From Rotaria socialis (lineage: Eukaryota; Rotifera; Eurotatoria; Philodinida; Philodinidae): DNA of 64,000 nt. Position numbers and translations under genes: made by a program. This document shows positions 1-12,655 of this stretch, piece by piece (position 1 is the stretch's first letter; each line of letters opens with the position of its first letter). The notes under the pieces are model-generated. The model ran no database searches and was not told the DNA's origin. It was given only the letters and a program-made list of their open reading frames with translations. The stretch covers positions 1 through 64,000 of the forward strand of contig CAJNYU010003950.1 of assembly GCA_905331475.1 (NCBI GenBank), in the 5' to 3' direction.

Positions 1-319
1 CTAATCGCCGGATCCGGTTGGTTGGACGGTGCAATCCGGATTCCATACCCGGATTGAAAACGGTCAGATCCTGGCTACGTATCTAGATCGGAAACTATTC
101 ATATTTCTTCGTTTCCGATCGTCAAGAGGAAACGATCGGAAAAGTAGTCTGGAATCCTGCTGTAAACGGAAGCCGTATCTGCTTATGGCTTCCAGAGCCA
201 GGAATTAGCGGGAAATACTCTGGAAACGGAGACCGGAAAACGTTTTGGAATACTGCTTCCGGAATTCGATGAAAAATCACCGGATCAGACAGTTTCCCGC
301 CGTACGTATTTGACCTGGG
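1..319. repeat. CCGGA-rich repeat, possibly a truncated miniature element
   Basis: The stretch is unusually rich in CCGGA/TCCGG words. Its right edge (GCCGTACGTATTTGACCTGGG, ending at 319, shown here as a match rather than a repeat unit) resembles the terminal inverted repeat of the better-preserved elements at 14978-15275 and 19704-19938. The left end is not in the window or is not recognisable. I infer a diverged or truncated relative of that family, and the similarity is by eye only. Confidence 0.35.
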
Positions 320-3152
320 TATATATACATAGCATCACGGCAACATTGAATAAAGAAGAGTTTTGGTTTGCCAGCTAAATTAGGACAATTTACATTGCTG
401 AATAGATCAAATACATGATCATGATAAATCTGTAGAAGAAAAAATAATAATAATAAATCTATGATATCTATAAAGTGTTTGCTAACAACAAACGTTTTTT
501 CCATCTTATACTGCTAATGAACCTTCCTCTCTATGACTCATCAACCAAATAATACAACACTGTGCATTGACATGTTCTTTTGATTGAGAAAATTGTTAAA
601 AATTTTCATAAAATTCTGTGATATAATAATAAAAACTAACATGAAAATACAATTAATTTTATTTCTGCTCCAAGATCATCGCCATTAAAATTGGAATAAA
701 TAATTACATTAAAGTATAATATTGACAAAAAAGATCACTTAATAATTTCACAACTAAATCGAACCAGAGACGTATAGTTCCATTAATATTATATACATTT
801 ATAATTAAACATTGACCACGAGGTTTCTTAAACATTGGGTATGCCTAGGAATTTTGTTTTTGAATAGAAACTACAATATTTCGTTTTGAAATATCGATGT
901 TTAGATGGTATCATTAATTTTTCTCTGCAAATTCACATATTTCGATCAAGGACTCATATCTATAGCTGTATCACTAACACAATTGATTAACTACTAGTGA
1001 TCAATTATTTCCGATCATCATCATCATTGATTAATTATAAGCATTTCTCTACAGGAGTGAAATCTAAAAGAAATATCGAAGCCCGCTTACATATCGAATT
1101 GCTAAACTTGATCTAATTAGTACAATAAATTCTCATACCACAAATAAACTTTTATTTGAATTTAAAAATATGGTTATTTAAATTTTCAACAGCATCACAC
1201 GCACTACTGTCATCAATGCTTGCCATCTATGTATTACACCTTTTTGTTTTGCGCGCTGAGTTAAATAAAAACTATTGGTCATTTTTTCCGCTTATATTAT
1301 TTATTCACTCTAATTCTTACTTGTTCTGCAGTATTACAATCATCATATTTTTAACGTTGGGGATGATAGCACAAGATTCGAGTTTTTCCAGTCCGGTTTC
1401 GCCTATATGGTTGTGTTGAATTTCATTTTCGTTGTGTTGGATGCAGAATTTTGCGCTAAATCGAATGGTGTAATTTTTAAAGGGGGTTGCCGATCAAAAT
1501 CTGGCACCTTACCTGGAAATACTGCTTTTTCTGAAAATCTTGTAGAAGTAATTCCAGCCCGGATTTGCTGCTTTAGCTGTGTTGGTTCTGGAAATGGTTG
1601 TGTTGAATTCAGAATGAAATTCTTCATCGAATAATGTTAATAATGTTAATGTTTCTCATTAACATTAATGAATTAAGTTTTTATCAGAAAACATTAACCA
1701 TTAAGATTAATGGCTAATGGAAGTCATTAATTAATGTCATTAATTAAGTTCCGTTAAAAAAAATAGTACACCCCTACCTGTAATTGTACCATAGAGATAC
1801 TCCAAGGCTGATGAAATTGTGAAAAGGAGGATCCAATGACTCAGGGCAGCAGCGATACGATCATTTTAAATTCATCATACTGTGAGAGTAAAACCGGAAA
1901 TTCTCAATAGTAATTTCGGAGTATAGGCATTATTCGAGTCCGAATATAAATAACATTTTTGAAGAATCCTATGTTGAAATAGTAGAAGCAAAAGTTTAAA
2001 TTGCATCCCAATTATGATTTATATAATTCGAATCTAGGTATCCATATAACTTCAGTTAAGAGATCTCCTCCCTACCCCCACTCTCAGTCCTCACTCACAC
2101 CGACGGTCGAGAAAAATGTAAAGTAAGTGCGCCCGAACACCGATGTTGGCATCTATTTCAGTCAATAACGGTTGCATCTAAGTCTGAGGTGAATATGTGG
2201 ATGTGACTGAATTTAACTTAAGGCCAAACCGTCACCCACACCCTTATAATTGGGATAAAATTTATCGTTTGTCTTCCTACTGTAGCTACGTGACGCCTCA
2301 GTATTTTATTTTCAAAATGATGTTGTGCAGTTGAAGCTTCATTTATATTCGAACTCGAATTAGGGATTTCATGAAATTTTGGCAATAATGGCAAATTAAA
2401 AAAATTGCCTAGGCCTTCTCGAGAGTACGGTCATAACAAATTGCATGAGATATTTCATTGTTTCAAAGCTGAACAATAAATTACTACACTAAAATCTTTT
2501 ATTGGTGTGCTTCAAAAAACGATTAGACAGTTTTAAAAGTTTGCCAATATTGCTGACGTTCCTATGTCGAAATTCTTATTGTCGATTTTGCAGAGAATCA
2601 TCGAAGCACATTAAGAAGTAGATATATCTGTAGATTAACTTCAAAAATATCTACATGCTATCTTAGTTTATGAATATAGGAACTCTGGCCGCAAGCGTCA
2701 TGATTTAGGGCTATTGAATTCAGATTTTTATTTTACGGTCTAAGCAAAATTGATCTAATGATTGTTTTATCATATTTACATCATTTTGTATTGCACACTT
2801 TTCAATAAGCTCCATAGAATAAATTCTAAAAATTTCATGAAGGAAATATTTTAGTTAGTACAGTTTCAGTACACGTAGATGTGACACGCGCTAAGGTATA
2901 AATAAACAGAAGAAATATTTGTATGTTCTAAGTTGTTGGCGAAGATATTACTGAGAAAGATGTAATAGAATGGTCAAGATATGATACAAAAAGCCTCTAG
3001 CACAATCCCTATCTCAAAGCTTATAGAAACTATAGGAGATGGTTGACTTTCATCGCTATATCCTTCAACACATTTCATTGTATTTTTGAATGGCACATTG
3101 AAAGGACTGTACAGTGGGGTTTGAATTCAAATCTCTGCTTTGGTGTCTGTAG
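320..3152. other. Gene-poor AT-rich intergenic region
   Basis: No coding region is convincing here. Positions 1630-1760 hold a run of TTAATG/CATTAA words forming short palindromes. An accccta-type edge near 1775 looks like one end of a hAT miniature element, but I could not find the other end. A CACCCACACCC motif lies at 2233-2243. The rest shows nothing I can name. Confidence 0.5.
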
Positions 3153-3476
3153 TAGGGGTGGTCATTTAGTATTACTTTACTAAATAAAGATAAATGATTC
3201 ATTTATCTTTAGAAAATAAATGATTCATTTATCTTTAGAAAATAAATGATTCATTTATCTTTAGAAAATAAATGATTCATTTATCTTTAGAAAATAAATG
3301 ATAAATTGTTTTTTAATCATTTCCTATTATCTTCTAAAGAAAAATGATCCATCTATGTTTAAGAAACTAAATTATAGATGGTTTTTCAATCATTTACGTT
3401 TATTTTCTAAAGATAAAGGATTCATTTATCTTTATCCTTTAGTATAAAGGAAAATAAAGATAAAGGGTCACCCCTA
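3153..3476. mobile_element. hAT-type miniature element with internal tandem repeat
   Basis: The 324-bp element starts TAGGGGTG and ends CACCCCTA as inverted repeats. It is flanked by a perfect 8-bp target duplication GTCTGTAG at 3145-3152 and 3477-3484, the size made by hAT transposases. Inside, from about 3189 to 3300, a unit of about 26 bp containing AAATGATTCATTTATCTTTA is repeated four to five times, and each unit is itself partly palindromic. No coding capacity is present, so it must have been moved in trans. Confidence 0.9.
3189..3300. repeat. 26-bp palindromic tandem repeat inside hAT element
   Basis: Four near-identical head-to-tail units of about 26 bp (core ATGATTCATTTATCTTTAGA) plus a partial unit occur within the miniature element. 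The copies are almost identical, which suggests recent slippage or unequal exchange. Confidence 0.85.
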
Positions 3477-3919
3477 GTCTGTAGCAACGTTCTTCGAGCG
3501 TATTTCATCATAATTGAAATGAATAAATGAATCGATAGAAACTTCTAAGTAGAATATATTCGATTTTGTACCAATAAGACTTATCACAAAGAATGCGTCA
3601 TTTGACCATTCCGTGGGAATTTTTCGTGTAAAAGATGTAAAGCACCGTATTTGAGTAAATTCATTTTAAGTAAATGAGCAATAATGTTAGATTGTGGAAA
3701 ATATTTATGATAACAGAAAGATGACTTAAGTAACAAACACAGTTGATCAACAGTTTAGTTGCGAATAAGAAGTTCTTCAGTAGAATACGCAAAGGTGTTT
3801 CATACTATTAATAGAATGCTTGATATAAAGTGGAAAATATTGATATCACTGATAATTCTTTGAAAATAAATTATTCTTAGTATAATAAAAACTAAAAGAA
3901 ATAATCTGCTATTTTAGAT

Positions 3920-4885
3920 ATGATGACTTTATTGGAAGACCTACCTAACGAATTGTTATTTGATGTTTTCGAGTATATTTCTGCTCGAGATTTATATTAT
4001 AGCTTTTGGGCACTCAATAGGCGAATTAATTATATTGTTCGATCACTCAAGAATCTTTCGCTTATTATTTATAAAAACGAACCATTGTTAATTCAAACAT
4101 TTGCGGATAAAATCTTTCGTTTACAAGTTTCTAATCATTATGATATTATAGACATAGATCACTTTCCTAATTTGCGTTCACTAAGCTTGTACAACGCAAG
4201 TGACAAACAATTGCAACAGATTCGATATGATTGTATGCCTAATCTCATGTATCTTTTTATTCCAATACCAAATATTACTGAATCATCAGCAAAACTAGCT
4301 CGTAACATATTTTCTAATCAACTACCTTCTCTTCGATATGCAGATTTAGGTATAATAGATGTAAATTATATATCTTTGTCGTCTTGGTCACCTTCTCTTC
4401 GTGTGTTATGTATTAATTGTACTAGATCTATTGTAATACGTATGGTACTTCTGGTATGTCCAAATCTTAAACGATTTCAAGTAAATCTAGTTAAGAATAA
4501 TTCAAAAATAGCGACACAATTACCAACTAAAACACTTAATCATAATCTAAAAACGTTCATTCTCTTGGTTAGTTGTAGATCATTACCGTTAGAAAAAATT
4601 AATGATATTCTTCTTGATATTCCAAATGTAACGAGGATATATCTTCGATGGTGTTGCGATACCCTTTTTGTTGCTCTGGCACGAATGCTTTCAGAGCGGC
4701 TGAAATATTTAAGTCAATTTGGATGTAATATTATTGAATTTCCAAATGATATTGAATATAATAATATTAAAAGTATTCGTGAAGTTCATTCAAGCTTTAA
4801 TAATATCCAGTGTACGATTATACATCATGGCTATCGACTATTCACTGCTGATGGTTTTCATGAACAAGCCAATCTGTTTGGATAA
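3920..4885 (+). CDS. F-box/LRR-like protein, single exon
   Basis: This 321-aa protein opens with an F-box-like segment at about residues 5-45 (LEDLPNELLFDVFEYISARD followed by FWALNRRINYIV). Leucine-rich segments follow that read like degenerate LRRs, for example FPNLRSLSLY near residue 81 and SPSLRVLCIN near 157. F-box proteins generally recruit substrates to SCF ubiquitin ligases through Skp1, and the LRR part binds the substrate. The substrate here is unknown. The start is the second of two adjacent candidate positions in ATGATGACTTTA context and keeps the F-box close to the N terminus. The gene is intronless, which I regard as usual for this expanded bdelloid family. An AATAAA at 4921-4926 follows the stop. 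A related gene occurs at 47040-48814 in this window. Confidence 0.8.
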   Translation: MMTLLEDLPNELLFDVFEYISARDLYYSFWALNRRINYIVRSLKNLSLIIYKNEPLLIQTFADKIFRLQVSNHYDIIDIDHFPNLRSLSLYNASDKQLQQIRYDCMPNLMYLFIPIPNITESSAKLARNIFSNQLPSLRYADLGIIDVNYISLSSWSPSLRVLCINCTRSIVIRMVLLVCPNLKRFQVNLVKNNSKIATQLPTKTLNHNLKTFILLVSCRSLPLEKINDILLDIPNVTRIYLRWCCDTLFVALARMLSERLKYLSQFGCNIIEFPNDIEYNNIKSIREVHSSFNNIQCTIIHHGYRLFTADGFHEQANLFG

Positions 4886-6121
4886 TTTATGAGAGCAAGA
4901 TATATTTTTTTAACCAAGGCAATAAATATAAGTCACCAACTCAAAAATTCTTAATATTCTGTTTGATGAATAGGCTGTCGAGAAGAAAAACAGAGTTTAA
5001 AGCCGTTTCATATCTCAAAAGATATCGATATAGAAATTTATTTGGGGTATGTGTAAATGTGATTGGGCTTTCTGTTGTCGGTATCATTTGATTTGTGCTT
5101 AAAAACTATACTAATTAGCAATATTAGTTAATCAATAGATCTGACCTGATCGCTATTGATTTTGTTTGGTTGCCAAAAGACTTGACTGGTTTCATCTATA
5201 GAATAGGACATATTTTACGTTATTCACAATTATCTACTCATACTCAGATATGTACCGCATGTTATTCTTCTACATTCAACCACATGTGAAACGCATGACA
5301 TAAATATAGTAGCACATTCAATTCAAAATAATTCAATGATTTGCTTTTATTTCCACAGTATTTATTTTTCATCTAACTTCTCATGTATATATCCGTCGTT
5401 CTAGCTCTATACCAATAGAACAATACCTTACAGCAACGGCAACAGAACGATTTCAATCTAGAGGAGGCTCCAAATGTTTTTCAGAGGATGAGGATGATAA
5501 GAGGTGAAATTGAAAACAAAAAAGATCTGGTACTAATAGGTGGTCTGTTTCTACAACTTGTTTTTCAAATTAAATGAGCCTCCATAAGCCTAATGGGTCC
5601 GCCGTCTATGCCTTACAGGTCAATATCTTCTGAAATCAAACCAATACAAATTCGACTCATGTTCACTCCAATGATAATAGCGAGAAGAAAATGAACCGTA
5701 TGCGATTTGAATCTACAGTACAACGTGATTCAGTAGAAAAAGTAGTGTTACATCGATATTGATGTACATTAGTAATGCTATTATGTCAATCAGACGTCTA
5801 AGTGTAAATAATTAATATACAATGGTTCTTATGAATAGAGAAAATCTCTCAGCAATATGTTAATACTTCCATACATATTAATTTCCTTTCATAGGCTTAA
5901 TGATTTTATTGAAAATTAAGTGGTATATTAAGAATGTACGTTTCAAAATTGCACTGCAACTTTCTCAATGTTTCAGAGAGATTTCATCATCCAATCGAAA
6001 GCATTGCATTGTCAGTACACAACGTAAATCGTAAGGTACTGGAGATGGATATAAGCATTGCAATCAATCGATGTTTGTTTTAGCATAAGAAATCAGTCAC
6101 ATTATAGCCACAACAACTAAT
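4886..6121. other. Intergenic region without recognised gene
   Basis: It contains the polyadenylation signal of the upstream F-box gene and otherwise AT-rich sequence. No long ORF, RNA gene or repeat with clear ends was seen. Confidence 0.5.
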
Positions 6122-9100
6122 ATGAATGGAAGTGAAGATGTAACAAAAATGTTGGTATCGCTGAACAAAAATATCTTAGATATGAAGGAGAATACACATC
6201 GTATTGCTGAAAAATTAGATCGTATTAACGATAAGGTCAATCAATCTGCTCTGGATACGGAACTTCATCAAGAAACACTGGAGAAATGATTACCTATGTG
6301 CGTATCAATCGTTTGTGACTTTATTTGGCCCGTGATGGCTCACAATTACAAACGCTATTAAGTAACGTGGATTTGTTATTGCGTGATCTAAAATCGGAGT
6401 ATTCAGCTCGACGTAAACGCAGTACATCTCCATCATCACAGCTCTCGCCATCTCAACAACCTTCAAAATCGCCTAACATCACTACGAACAATGAACTTAA
6501 TCAAAATATGAGCAAATAGATGAGTATCATATTTTCAAATTTAAGAGTAGACGCAAATTCTTTTTCTCCTTTTCAAACAGCTAATTCTATAGAGACTACG
6601 ATGAAACAGTTTTGTCAATAATGGAGTTCCCAAGAAAAAGAGAAAAAACTAGTGGAAAAATCCTTGCAGAATGGTTTACATCAGGTACTCTAGAAAATAT
6701 TCTCTTACAATGGGAAAATATTTCACCTAAAGAAATTCAAAGAGAACAAACTCCATTAAATATCCTCTGTTATAACGTGCAAGGATGGGAGTTCAGATGC
6801 CTTAAGGTAATTGATATTGTTTATAAAGTAGAGGCCTCTATTTGTGTTTTTATTGAAGTCGGAGAGCTGTGGAATACATCTCGAGTGACTCATTTCAATA
6901 TTTTTCATCGACATGGTACAAATAAAAGCGGAGGAGTATATGTAGCAATAGGAAAACATTTAAAAAGTACGAGAATATAAATTAATGTTGAAAATACTGT
7001 TATTATTGATATTAATCATTTCTCTGAAACAATAAGAGTAATCGCTTTTTACTGGTCAGCAGGTCAGATCATGATGTTAGAAGATTTAGAACCATATATC
7101 ATTGAAAACATAATTATCCCTGGTGATTTTAATGCATCCATAAAAGAATGGGGTAGTGAGTCATCAGATAAAAGAGGTAGAAACTTGAAGGAATGGGTGG
7201 AAAAAATAATCTTTGCTACATTCCATCGACACTGCACTCTTCAAAACGTCAGAATAGAAACATTGATCTATCATTTACAAATATAGATGAGGTAAGAGGA
7301 GAGACCCTGACAATGGGTACCAGTGATCACTGGCCACTGTTGATAACATGTGAGAATGTGGGTTTTGATAAGAATAAAATCTTCCCACATGTGAATTGGA
7401 AGGCGTATGAAGCCATTCTTACGCTGTTACAGGAGTTTTGGATAAATGAGAAAAATAGAGGCATGCAAGCTGATGAGTGGTATATGAATTATGTACGTTT
7501 TCTTGCTGCTCTAAAAGTCAGACGTACACAATGGAAAGAAAAAGAAAAATTGTGTCCATCACTACCGCCTTATTTTATTCAGAAACTGAAAAAAGTAAAA
7601 AGAATAAAAAATAAATATTATCTTGAGAAAACAATATTTAACATGAATGAAGAGACAAGAGTGCTATTACGTGTGTTGTCACGTGACGTAAAGATAGAAA
7701 TTGCAAAATATAAATCGAGTAAATGGCAGGAGTTTCTGTCTAAAATTCAAGAAACGCATGACAACACAGATAGAGCTTTTGATTATATCTCTCTCGGATA
7801 TATAAACATAAATCACTACCCTTTTCGAAATTAGATACCGGTAAAACAGTATTGACAAAAGAAAACGAAATTAGTGATGACCTCTATCGTTATTATTCGG
7901 AACAGTTTAAAGCACAAAATGCGGATATGTCCGATGCCCATGAAAATCAAATTGAAACAGAGTATCTAGAATTGATTAATAAACTTTCGATATTAAATGA
8001 AAAGATTGAAAAGGCGAATTTTACAAAAATAAAAAAGCACATTTTAAAGTTGAAACAGAAAAAATCATCTGGTTTCGATGCAGTGTCTAACTTTATAATC
8101 ATAAGAATTCCACCTGGTTATATTAGTTGTTTAGTAAATTGTTTTAATACTTGGCTAAATGAACGCAGATATCCCGATATGTGGAAGTTAACTAAAGTAG
8201 TTACACTGAATAAATTAAAAGCAGTAATACCTCGTTGCGATCAGACTCGGTCAATTTTACTTTTAGCAACACATTCAAAATTATTTGAAAGAATTATGCT
8301 AGAAAGACTGAGATACTGGGCAGAAAGTAATAGACTAGGGCCAGCTGAGAAGTCGGGATTTCGTTCAGGTTATTTATTCCAGACGAGAGTCCTATCTATA
8401 TTTCAAGAGGTTAAAAACAATATGACTGCAAATATTCCAACACCAGCAGTCTACGTTGACTATCAAAAGGCATACGATAAAGTATGGCATAAAGGTCTTG
8501 TTGTTAAACGCAATAGAATGACTATACCCTTAGGACTATTGAAGTTAATTATTTCGTGGTTAAATGATCGCCGAGTGTATGTTAAATTTGGAGAGAATAA
8601 ATCGAAAATATTTTACACTCACATTTGTTTGCCTCAAGGCAGCAGTTCAAGTTCCTATCTTTTCATTGCCTATCATAGTGATCTTGTTACATGTTTAGGT
8701 GCTTTTTCAAGCCATATTTTTGCTGACGATCTCAACGTAATAATATCCCCACCTATATATCGATGAGTTAAGTCGATGATTAAGTTTTTAGAAGAAGAAC
8801 AAACAAAAATATGTAATAAAATAGCGTATTACTTCAAGAAATGGAAACAACCAGTTAATTTCTCAAAAACAGTAGTTCAGGTTTTTCACTCTCGAGTACA
8901 AAATCCAATAGTTGAAATCTATATGGAAGGTAAAAAACTAGAAGTAGTTAAAGAATTTAAATATCTTGGTCTTACTTCGGCAAATAAGATGTCTTTGAAA
9001 CCAACAATAGGCAAAGCACTTGAAAACATTCAAAGAACGTTTAGTAAATTAAGATGGATGCAAGGTGGTAAAACTCTCTCAAAAGATGTCTTACGAAGAT

Positions 9101-9500
9101 GTTTCTTTGCTTTCAGTTTCCTATATTTTGCCTAGATATTTCCTTTCTGTCCCTTTCTGTCCAAAATTGAAAAAGAATTACTCCTAAGGAAATTTAGATA
9201 CGGATTAAGACTAATTCATCGCTGTCCCTTTGCTCGAACAACAGATCTTCTTCAAATAACAAATGAAGAGCCATTAGAAGGATGTGTGAAAAGAAAAGAT
9301 ATATAAAAAACGATTAGAACGAATTGAAAAATCAAATTTAAGTCTTTCACCCTTCTACAATGATGTATTCTATTGGAATACATTTCATAAAAATAAAAAT
9401 GATCATGTGGGACACTTTTTTCGAATGAAACGAGTTGGACTTATGTGTGAAAGACATCAATCACTGCTTCTTCAATGGCTTAAGTTTATGTGTATGAAGT
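6122..9500 (+). mobile_element. Degenerate APE-type non-LTR retrotransposon (LINE)
   Basis: ORF1 starts at 6122 with a coiled-coil-like stretch (KLDRINDKVNQ). It breaks at a stop at 6287-6289 and is picked up in another frame by a basic, Ser/Pro-rich tail ending at 6519. ORF2 begins near 6612 with an AP-endonuclease domain (NILCYNVQGW; GDFNASIKEW near 7119; DLSFTN; TSDHWPLL near 7318). It has an in-frame stop at 6978-6980 and frame changes near 7200 and 7840. The reverse transcriptase lies at 7852-9135 with conserved VDYQKAYDKVWH, LPQGS and the catalytic FADD near 8720, plus an in-frame stop at 8764-8766. A C-terminal segment continues to about 9500. I count at least six lesions, so it is dead. 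The style is jockey/CR1-like, but the clade is not certain. Target duplication and tail are not visible. Confidence 0.85.
7852..8766 (+). pseudogene. LINE reverse transcriptase core (part of decayed ORF2)
   Basis: The longest open piece of the LINE (304 codons) covers the RT fingers and palm: SSGFDAVSN, GFRSGYLFQTR, the first-aspartate motif VDYQKAYDKVWHK, the LPQGSSSSSYLF turn and the FADD catalytic motif near the end. It codes for the enzyme that copies LINE RNA onto nicked chromosomal DNA. Stops and frame changes on both sides separate it from the endonuclease and from the tail at 8776-9135. Confidence 0.85.
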
Positions 9501-11629
9501 TCTGCCACGTGTTTAATTGATATGTTACTCACATCATTCTTTAAATCGTTACTCCTCCCTTTTCTCTTTTATTTCTCCTTTTCGTATTATTACTAGCTTT
9601 TCTCTTCTTTCGTTGTCCTTCTTTTTCATTTTTCACTTTTCCCTGTTTTTGCATTTTATCTACAAAACATGGCTTATTATAATTTAATGGTGTTTCTTGT
9701 AGGCTGATATCGCGCATGGTTGTGTAATCGAACAGCTGTGAATGCATAGACCATTATTTGTAAGCACTTTCGAGCGTAACAATAAAGAAAGTGAAATAAA
9801 AAACAAAACATTATAGTCATACAATCAGATGGCTGTACACTGACGACAAGAGAAGAAAAAGTGAAGCGTTGAGATTGAATGCATTAACACTAGATTATGT
9901 TCAGCTAAGCATCTACATAAAATGATATATTACTGACTATCCTCATCTATGTAGTTACTTTTTTGCTTTTTTTTAGAGACCACATATATCAACGGTATCT
10001 CATTCGAGTATCCAGAAATCAAGGCACAAGCGTTAATATATGCAATTCGTGAGAGGCAAATCACGACAATTTCGATGACGACTAAAAATCTATCTTAAAA
10101 GCTGTTTGATACGAAACAATAAATTTGTTTCCTGATGGGATCTAATTCTGATATAACTATTAAAGGAAATAAAATGCATGTGAAGCTATGTCGCATGAAA
10201 ATTCGCGTTTTTATTTACATTATTCTTAATAGAAAGGGTAGAACAAATAACGTCTTCTTGGGATAATTATTGTACTTTTGAATTTTACAATTGTTTTATC
10301 TGTTATAAACGATGAGACTAACAGAGCGTATCTGTATGCAATATGCAGGCAACAACAATTTGTAAAAAGTACTAAATTAGCTCAAAAAGAATTCTTCCTT
10401 CAGAGCATACAGAAAGCTGATGTGCCTTTCACGTTTTATTTCGTAACATCATAGAAGCTAGACAAAAGTATTGTTTTTTACATCGTAGTAAAAGAGACGA
10501 AAACTGATACATTTCGTATGCATAGTCTTTGCAACAATAACCAAGTATTTGTTAGAAACGAAATTAAGTAAATCGACGTCATCAGTGATTTGCATTAAAA
10601 ACACATTTTTTTCCAGTAAGGTACAGCTAAAAGAAATGCTTTTTTTTCATGAAGCCTATAAATCCAATTGAAATAAGACCATCTAAGAGAACGAAGCATT
10701 TGCAGAACATTGATTAAATTCTGTATAGCTGTGTGCAGCATCTCCAAAATAACTTATTTTTTATTCTTACTGTAATAAGAGCTGATTAGTAGGCATCTCG
10801 AAACCTATTTTGACCGATGATTCTTCGGACGTAATGAAATAATTCTCTTACAACATACAAGAGACAAACGACAGCCATGATACTAAATATGGATCCATCA
10901 TTGATCAATAAAAGTCTGTTTCAATATCTATCAGAAACTTAACTTGAAGTCACATATTGTTTTAGGCCAAGAGAAATCACTGCCATTACATGTGATTCAT
11001 GTTTCTACACATCAATCCTTCGGAACTAAAGTGAGCTATTCGTATAGTAGTCTGCTTTTATTCTAATAAACTATTCAATTTAGCATCCTCATCGATCAAA
11101 TATTTTGGGAGTTAAAGCAAGAGTTAGTGATATTCATCATGTAATGGTGAAATCACGACGTCATGTCCATCAGAATGGCAAGAAAACAGTCCACCAGCAT
11201 AAAAATAATCATTCGGTCAGTCTTGTATTCAGTGTTATAAGTTGCAAGATCTGATCATCAATGAAAAGCTATTTGATGTGCACCTAATCGATGGAAAAAA
11301 TGCAATGGTGCTATACAGATTACCTCAGAACTATTAGCTTAGTTTTAAATCAATAAGAAAATACTAAGCCTTTTTTTAATACGCAAAACAGAGTTTACTG
11401 GTACAAATCAATTAGATCTTTATTCTTTTTTGCGCTATATTATCTCATATATTTGTATACCAACGTAACACATGATAAGCAAAGCTAGAAAATCTTCTCT
11501 GTAATAATTACATATAGTTCATGAAAAACAGAAACGTTTGAAAATTAGTCTTGTATGTTGCTCGTTGATAGTTTTAGTAATCGTGCGAACAGAAAATTAA
11601 TATCTCTAAAATAAACTCACCGTGTGCGT
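9501..11629. other. AT-rich intergenic region
   Basis: No supported gene was found. A pyrimidine-rich tract at 9545-9650 produces a spurious lysine-rich minus ORF. No RNA gene or element with recognisable ends was found. Confidence 0.5.
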
Positions 11630-12655
11630 CAGAGCATCAGCCAGACCACTAGGCCTGCCTGCCTGCCTGTGACAGGCCAGGCCGAACCCTCGTCCAGGCA
11701 GGCAGGCAGGCAGCTTAAAAACACCAGGCCGCCTGGCCTGTCTCTATTCTTTATATTTATAATTTTATTTTTGATATAAACTTTTTTAATTGAATCTGGC
11801 GCTAATAATCAGATGCAGTATAGAATAATGTTCTGTGTTCATTTGTGATTGATCCAAATGATGACTACTGTTCAGTTCAAATTGCATAGTTCGTTTTCTT
11901 TCTCCATTGACTCGTTGTGTTTTCATTTACCTGCTGGACTAGCTGTAACAAAACGTCGTTCTTCTTTGGATCCTCAATTTTTAAATGATATTCTCTTTGT
12001 GAGATCCATTCAAAACATTGTTGAACAAAAACAAAACTTTTTTTCTTAATGTTATACCATGCTGTCTCTGATGTATTTTTTTGTGTACTCAAAAAAAAAA
12101 TGAGTACACCCTAGATTCGGCCAGTGTGTCCGTCCGGCCGTTAGCACGATAACTCTTGAAAGTCTCGTCCAATTGTCTTGAAATTTTGTACACAGAATGA
12201 TCTCATCAATATCTCAGTCGAGTTCGAAGATGAGAAGGATCCGTCAAGAAATGACTGAGCTATCGAAAAAATTGTCATTATTGGCCAGACCATCCTTGAG
12301 GGGGAGTACAGGGATTTTTTCAAAAACAAAATTTTTTCTCAGAATTATTCAAAACATATAAATCGACTCAGTTTTGGCAGTACACAACAATCGGATGCAA
12401 ATCCGATGTTTCCTCATTTTTTGTATGAAAACTTCGCTAAGTAAAAGTTCAATCTAGTCGTGTTAAATTAATTAAACTGGTTTTCTTCATTCTCAACATT
12501 AATTGCATGTTTCTATTCTATCCTCTTAATGGTATTAGCATTAAAAAAAATTGCCAGGCCAAGCAAATTAGTTGACAGGCACAGGCAGGCTTGAAATGCA
12601 AAGGCCTGTCACTGACCGGTCAGGCCTACAAAAACACGGCCTGGTTGATGCTCTG
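11630..12655. mobile_element. hAT deletion derivative with residual transposase C-terminus
   Basis: The element (1,026 bp) begins CAGAGCATCA and ends TGATGCTCTG. It is flanked by a perfect 8-bp duplication GTGTGCGT (11622-11629 and 12656-12663). Subterminal regions on both sides are packed with AGGCCTG/CAGGC words, likely transposase-binding sites. Between about 11920 and 12050 a short frame encodes a hAT dimerisation-domain-like stretch (AGLAVTKRRSSLDPQFLND, then LFVRSIQ), matching the RRxxLxPxxxxxLLFLR pattern of hAT C termini. It is an internally deleted copy of a hAT transposon. The 12100-12330 segment may be a further insertion. Confidence 0.9.
11919..12049 (+). pseudogene. hAT transposase C-terminal (dimerisation) remnant
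   Basis: The translated piece contains LPAGLAVTKRRSSLDPQF and then LFVRSIQNIV, which fits the conserved hAT C-terminal dimerisation motif where an Ala/Gly-rich turn precedes a KRRxxL basic patch. The catalytic domain is missing from the element, so this is only a remnant. It supports assigning the element at 11630-12655 to hAT independently of its 8-bp target duplication. Confidence 0.7.

Noticed and set aside
1156-1419. Hydrophobic 87-codon ORF on the plus strand
   Set aside because: Starts from a non-ATG codon, is AT-driven hydrophobic sequence, and has no family resemblance or gene context.
3189-3300. Regularly spaced repeats that might suggest a CRISPR array
   Set aside because: Units are directly adjacent without spacers, lie inside a transposon with 8-bp duplications, and the genome is eukaryotic.
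9541-9747. Lysine-rich minus-strand ORF
   Set aside because: Product of a pyrimidine-rich tract. No motif or context.
12100-12330. Possible nested element or minus-strand ORF inside the hAT derivative
   Set aside because: The stretch looks like an insert, but I found neither inverted ends nor a target duplication, and the ORF has no recognisable motif.
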